From positions 1 through 57,135 of the forward strand of contig DFJU01000069.1 in NCBI GenBank assembly GCA_002373755.1: a stretch of 57,135 bases of DNA, in the 5' to 3' direction. The DNA comes from Bacteroidales bacterium UBA3663. GTDB lineage: Bacteria > Bacteroidota > Bacteroidia > Bacteroidales > UBA3663. The notes beneath the pieces are model-generated. The model was not told where the DNA came from. It worked only from the letters and a program-made list of their open reading frames with translations, and searched no databases. Within the stretch, counting starts at the first letter, position 1, and the number at the start of each line of letters is the position of its first letter. The position numbers and the translations under genes are program-made. Shown here piece after piece: positions 54,286 to 57,135 of this stretch.

Positions 54286-54375
54286 CTTAATGACACTCGT
54301 GACACGTTTTTTTTCTGTCTTTTGAACCGTTTGTCGCTTTCGTTCAAAAAAATGTGTGTCATGAGTGTCATTAAG
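54286..54375. repeat. 90-bp two-stage hairpin element
   Basis: Outer arms of 20 bp (54286-54305 and 54356-54375, core CTTAATGACACTC) pair with a single wobble. Inside, TTTTGAAC (54320-54327) pairs with GTTCAAAA (54342-54349). The outer arm recurs at 24065-24083. It lies 31 bp after the SpoIID gene and could terminate it, with eight T within the left side. Confidence 0.7.
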
Positions 54376-54457
54376 GAAATAGAATTCTGGTTTATGTCCG
54401 ATGCAGATGCCCGTATAATACCCTCATAGTAGGCTGATAATACCCTCGCTACGCGGA
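54356..54457 (-). repeat. Composite intergenic repeat, copy 2
   Basis: Read on the minus strand, four 11-bp units (54414-54457; TCCGCGTAGCG, AGGGTATTATC, AGCCTACTATG, AGGGTATTATA) are followed after 38 bp by CTTAATGACACTCATGACA. The linker also aligns with copy 1 (shared CATCGG, AAACC or AAACCG, and ATTT before CTTAATG). This is the inverted counterpart of 23986-24083. Confidence 0.65.
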
Positions 54458-54466
54458 TTTTTCACC

Positions 54467-54495
54467 TTTGAACGACGTTTAAATGCCGTTTGAAC
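54467..54495 (+). repeat. 29-bp inverted repeat, left end
   Basis: Matches the reverse complement of 55330-55358 at 27 of 29 positions. It is itself built of 11-bp units: TTTGAACGACG, TTTAAATGCCG and TTTGAACGATG (54467-54499). The two copies bracket the promoter and gene of the small membrane protein. Confidence 0.7.
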
Positions 54496-54517
54496 GATGT
54501 GAATTTCTGTAACTTTG
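54489..54517 (+). promoter_or_regulatory. Promoter of the small membrane-protein gene
   Basis: -33 TTTG (54489-54492), 17-bp spacer, -7 TAACTTTG (54510-54517). The -33 box lies inside the left inverted repeat. The leader before the ATG is about 125 nt. Confidence 0.6.
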
Positions 54518-54522
54518 CTTTC

Positions 54523-54595
54523 GGAGAACATAGCGAAATCCTTTTTGTATTATTTTTTTGGCTTTACAAATATACAAATAATTTCGCTATTCTCC
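54523..54595 (+). promoter_or_regulatory. Long hairpin at the 5' end of the leader
   Basis: GGAGAACATAGCGAAAT (54523-54539) pairs with ATTTCGCTATTCTCC (54581-54595) except for a 2-nt bulge. Inside, TTTGTAT (about 54544-54550) pairs with ATACAAA (about 54572-54578). Placed just after the predicted start site, it would cap the mRNA with a stable stem. Confidence 0.55.
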
Positions 54596-54649
54596 AAATT
54601 TTCAAGTAGTTATATTTTCGTCGAACTCACGTTAACTATATATTGAACA

Positions 54650-55036
54650 ATGAAAATTAAAAAGAAAAAACGAAAGAAAAATAGTATAATAAAAATACTT
54701 TTCGAATACGTTTTTTTTAGTGCTTGCTATCGTATGGAACGATGGACTTATCCTGGTGGATATAGCAGAGGGGGAGGATTCCTTTTCTTGTCTGTCGCTT
54801 TCTATATTCTATGTGGACTGTATATCTTTGGATATGAAATTCATCCAATTGCTTCTGGTGTATTAATTGGCAGTTCTTTTTTTGTCGGATTTGCAGTCGC
54901 AGAAATTAAAGAAAAATGGTACAAGCAACTAAAGAAGAAATATATGTATGATGAATGGACTACTGATTATGGGGATTTTGTTCTCCTATTCATAATCATT
55001 CCGTATGTCACATTCTTTATATTAACTTGGAAATAA
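54650..55036 (+). CDS. Small membrane protein, unknown function
   Basis: A 128-residue AT-rich protein with a very basic start (MKIKKKKRKKNSIIK). Three hydrophobic segments are visible: FLFLSVAFYILCGLYIFGYE (about 46-65), ASGVLIGSSFFVGFAVAEI (about 69-87) and FVLLFIIIPYVTFFILTW at the C terminus (about 110-127). The charged loop EKWYKQLKKKYMYDEWTTDY lies between the last two. I recognise no family. It has its own promoter and sits in repeat-rich DNA of foreign composition. Confidence 0.65.
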   Translation: MKIKKKKRKKNSIIKILFEYVFFSACYRMERWTYPGGYSRGGGFLFLSVAFYILCGLYIFGYEIHPIASGVLIGSSFFVGFAVAEIKEKWYKQLKKKYMYDEWTTDYGDFVLLFIIIPYVTFFILTWK

Positions 55037-55228
55037 ACGACGAGTACGCATAATAAGATAATGTGACCACAATGCCATCGGCCAAAATAACCCTTGGCAT
55101 CAACCTTTAAATTCATTCCGCCGTCAGCCCGTTCATCGCGAGTTGGCGGCGGAATTACGTTTGTATTCCATCGGCCATAATCCAAAATTGATTTCAAATT
55201 CATTTCAATTCGTGGATAAAATCCCCCC

Positions 55229-55263
55229 AAAAAAACAAAAGCGGCTGCCACAATGTGACAGCC
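55229..55263 (-). terminator. Orphan minus-strand intrinsic terminator
   Basis: On the minus strand GGCTGTCAC pairs with GTGGCAGCC (one wobble) around ATT, followed by GC and a T-rich run. No minus-strand gene lies upstream of it, so it may end an unannotated antisense or small transcript. Confidence 0.5.
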
Positions 55264-55329
55264 CTTCATGTTTATAAACAGGCGGACGCGGCACACCACG
55301 TCCCTATGTCTCATCGGCCGAAAAACGAA

Positions 55330-55358
55330 GTTCAAACGCCATTTAAACATCGTTCAAA
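55330..55358 (-). repeat. 29-bp inverted repeat, right end
   Basis: Reverse complement of 54467-54495 with two mismatches. The surrounding sequence continues in degenerate 11-bp units: TTCAAACGCCA, TTTAAACATCG, TTCAAAATCTG. Confidence 0.7.
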
Positions 55359-55522
55359 ATCTGTTTCAATCCGTCAAATCCGCGTCGTCGGCGTTCCCCA
55401 CATCGGCCAAAACGAAAATGCCTGTCTGTCAAAGTGCAAGAAAAAGTTGGCAAATGCTTGGAAATGGTCGGCGGCGGCCAGCAATTTATAGACAAATGCA
55501 CGTCCGTTTCGTGAAAAAAGCC

Positions 55523-55530
55523 TATATTTG
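55523..55530 (+). promoter_or_regulatory. -7 element of the DUF349 gene
   Basis: TATATTTG matches TAnnTTTG and lies 38 bp before the ATG. No exact -33 box is seen. Confidence 0.5.
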
Positions 55531-55567
55531 CGCGCTTTTATCACGTCAAAAAATCAAACTTTATAAT

Positions 55568-57135
55568 ATGTCTGAACAAACTGAATCAAAGGTTTACGCC
55601 AATCGGCAGGAAGTCATCGACCGGTTGGCTGAAATCGTCAACGAGACGACCGACGAGGCCAAGAACGAAATCAACTACCTGAAATCGGTCTATTACAAAC
55701 TGCGTCAGCAGGAGGTCGATGCCCAGTTGAAGGAACTGCTTGAGGGCGACGGCGATGCCGCCAGCTACGAGTCGAAACCAGACGAACTGGAACCACGCCT
55801 GAAGGAACTGCTCAACGTGCAGAAGGAGGCCCGTGCCGCTATGGTCGAGGCCCGCAACCAGGAGATGGCTGCCAACTTGCAGAAGAAGCAGGAGATACTG
55901 CAGCAGATGATTGCCATCGCCCAGGATGCTGAAGGTGTCGGCCAGCAGTACAACAGTTTCGTGGAATTGCAGAAGCAGTTCAAGGAGGTCGGTCCCGTCG
56001 ATCCGAAGGAGGTGAACGGCCTTTGGAGCCAGTATAGCAAGTTGAACGAGATGTTCTACGATGCGCTGAAAATCAACAAGGAACTACGCGACTACGACTT
56101 CAAGAAGAATCTGGAGCGCAAGACGGAACTCTGTGCCGAGGCTGAAAAGTTGGGCGAGGCCGGCGATGTGATTGCCGCATTCCGCCGCTTGCAGGAGCTG
56201 CACGAGGAATGGAAGGGCATCGGCCCCGTGGCTCCGGAACTGCGCGAAGAAATCTGGGCGCGTTTCAAGGCCGCATCGACCATCGTCAACAAGCGCCAGC
56301 AGGATTACTACGACGCAATCCGTGCTCAAGAGAATGCCAACGAGGAGGCCAAGAACGCATTGTGCGACAAGATTGAGGCTATCGACATCGCCGGCATCCA
56401 GACCATCAAGGCGTGGGAGGAGCAGACGGCAGCCGTGCTCGCATTGCAGGAGGAATGGCGCAAGATCGGATTCGCCAACAAGAAGGTCAACACGCAGCTG
56501 TTCGAGCGTTTCCGTTCGTCGTGCGACGCATTCTTCAAGGCCAAGACCGCATATTTCCACAATATGCATGAGGAGCAGGACGCCAACATCGCCAAAAAGA
56601 CCGCTCTTTGCGAAAAGGCTGAGGCATTGAAGGACAGCACCGAATGGCGCACCACCACCGACCTGCTCGTCAACCTTCAGAAGGAGTGGAAAACCATCGG
56701 CCAGACACCACACAAGCAGGGCACTGCACTGTGGGAGCGTTTCCGTGCGGCTTGCGATTTCTTCTTCGAGGCAAAGGAGAAGGCCGTAGGCGGCGAACGT
56801 GCAGAAGAGAAGGCCAACATGGAGCACAAGGAGGCCATCATCGAGAAGCTGAAGGCTTTGAAGGAGGCGGCCGACATCGAGCCGCAGCAGGTTCACGACC
56901 TCATCGCCGAATGGAAGCAGATCGGCCATGTGCCATTCAAGGAGAAGGACAAGCTCTACGAAGAGTATCATGCAGTACTTGACAAGCTATATAAAGACCT
57001 GAACATCAGTGTAGCAAAGAAGCGCCTTAACAACTTCAAGCAGAGCCTCAAGCAAGTGGCTGAACGCGGAGAGAACGCCCTCGACAGCGAGCGCGCACGG
57101 CTGTTCCGCCAGTACGAGACACTCAAGCAGGAGAT
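55568..57135 (+). CDS. DUF349 repeat protein, 5' part (cut by window edge)
   Basis: The first 522 codons of a gene continuing past the right edge. It begins MSEQTESKVYANRQEVIDRL and is highly helical and charged. DUF349 repeats of about 70 residues recur with the signature LxxEWKxIG...LWxRFxxxxxxFF: LHEEWKGIGPVAPELREEIW, LQEEWRKIGFANKKVNTQLF, LQKEWKTIGQTPHKQGTALW and LIAEWKQIGHVPFKEKDKLY. The family is widespread and of unknown biochemical role; in Bacteroidota these proteins are typically 600-700 residues and cytosolic. The start is supported by the -7 box 38 bp upstream. Confidence 0.9.
   Translation, partial: MSEQTESKVYANRQEVIDRLAEIVNETTDEAKNEINYLKSVYYKLRQQEVDAQLKELLEGDGDAASYESKPDELEPRLKELLNVQKEARAAMVEARNQEMAANLQKKQEILQQMIAIAQDAEGVGQQYNSFVELQKQFKEVGPVDPKEVNGLWSQYSKLNEMFYDALKINKELRDYDFKKNLERKTELCAEAEKLGEAGDVIAAFRRLQELHEEWKGIGPVAPELREEIWARFKAASTIVNKRQQDYYDAIRAQENANEEAKNALCDKIEAIDIAGIQTIKAWEEQTAAVLALQEEWRKIGFANKKVNTQLFERFRSSCDAFFKAKTAYFHNMHEEQDANIAKKTALCEKAEALKDSTEWRTTTDLLVNLQKEWKTIGQTPHKQGTALWERFRAACDFFFEAKEKAVGGERAEEKANMEHKEAIIEKLKALKEAADIEPQQVHDLIAEWKQIGHVPFKEKDKLYEEYHAVLDKLYKDLNISVAKKRLNNFKQSLKQVAERGENALDSERARLFRQYETLKQE

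Larger units (their letters stand above)
55037..55567. other. Repeat-rich intergenic region, about 530 bp
   Basis: No gene supported. It contains four ATCGGCC octamer cores (near 55078, 55165, 55311 and 55400) and 11-bp periodic sequence (ATTGATTTCAA, ATTCATTTCAA near 55187). Further contents are a minus-strand terminator (55229-55263), the right 29-bp inverted repeat (55330-55358), and the promoter element of the last gene (55523-55530). A 127-codon minus-strand frame (54967-55350) covers repeats and the terminator and is not believed. Confidence 0.5.

Noticed and set aside
53181..54371. 396-codon minus-strand frame opposite the SpoIID domain
   Set aside because: The opposite strand carries intact SpoIID motifs. 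The frame begins inside the 90-bp hairpin element.
54967..55350. 127-codon minus-strand frame
   Set aside because: It runs through the 29-bp repeat, a terminator and the end of a plus-strand gene. Its hydrophobic start is the translated terminator.
1..57135. tRNA and rRNA genes, integrases, transposases
   Set aside because: No cloverleaf with a TTCRANTC loop, no rRNA-like stretch and no recombinase or transposase motif was seen on either strand.

Overview
The window reads as a chromosome segment from a Bacteroidales bacterium. The evidence is two SusC/SusD outer-membrane pairs, a BspA-type leucine-rich-repeat protein, a SprA/Sov homologue of the type IX secretion system (T9SS), many lipobox lipoproteins, and repeated use of the Bacteroidota -7 promoter element TAnnTTTG. 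Most genes are GC-rich with strong use of TCG, GCC, GAC and CGC codons. Three stretches are clearly AT-richer and look foreign: about 8.08-10.5 kb, 20.4-23.9 kb and 54.5-55.0 kb.

Layout. 1-7.4 kb holds household genes: the start of a secreted protein, cytidine deaminase, a glucosaminidase with LysM repeats, a ROK sugar kinase, uvrA and a membrane-anchored lipoprotein. 7.76-8.08 kb has no gene but carries a -7 element, several stem-loops and an intrinsic terminator, so it probably encodes a structured RNA of about 300 nt. 8.1-9.4 kb is an AT-rich pair: a frameshifted DUF2971 gene and a small HEPN-like protein whose stop codon overlaps the start of the following BspA-like gene. A 54-residue peptide and a bidirectional terminator follow. 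12.3-19.9 kb is sprA on the minus strand. 20.4-23.9 kb is a compact type II restriction-modification operon on the minus strand (controller, C5 methyltransferase, MvaI/BcnI-like nuclease).

24.4-50.6 kb is a polysaccharide-utilisation locus. It opens with a 1319-residue secreted pectate-lyase-like protein under its own promoter and followed by a strong hairpin. A long, tightly packed operon comes next: fasciclin lipoprotein, SusC, SusD, two more surface lipoproteins, a second SusC, a second SusD broken by an in-frame TGA, and a large secreted protein. A paralogous secreted protein with its own promoter element and terminator completes it. The gene content suggests pectin-type substrates, but only the lyase points directly to that. 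50.7-54.3 kb holds a family 2 glycosyltransferase and a DUF4922-SpoIID fusion. The last stretch has a small membrane protein among intergenic repeats and the start of a DUF349 protein cut by the window edge.

The least explained features are intergenic: a composite repeat shared by 24.0 kb and 54.4 kb, 29-bp inverted repeats around the small membrane gene, 8-bp repeat arrays in front of both susC genes, a palindrome at 12.2 and 52.1 kb, and an apparent great excess of the octamer CATCGGCC/GGCCGATG throughout. All identifications come from reading motifs; no database search was possible.
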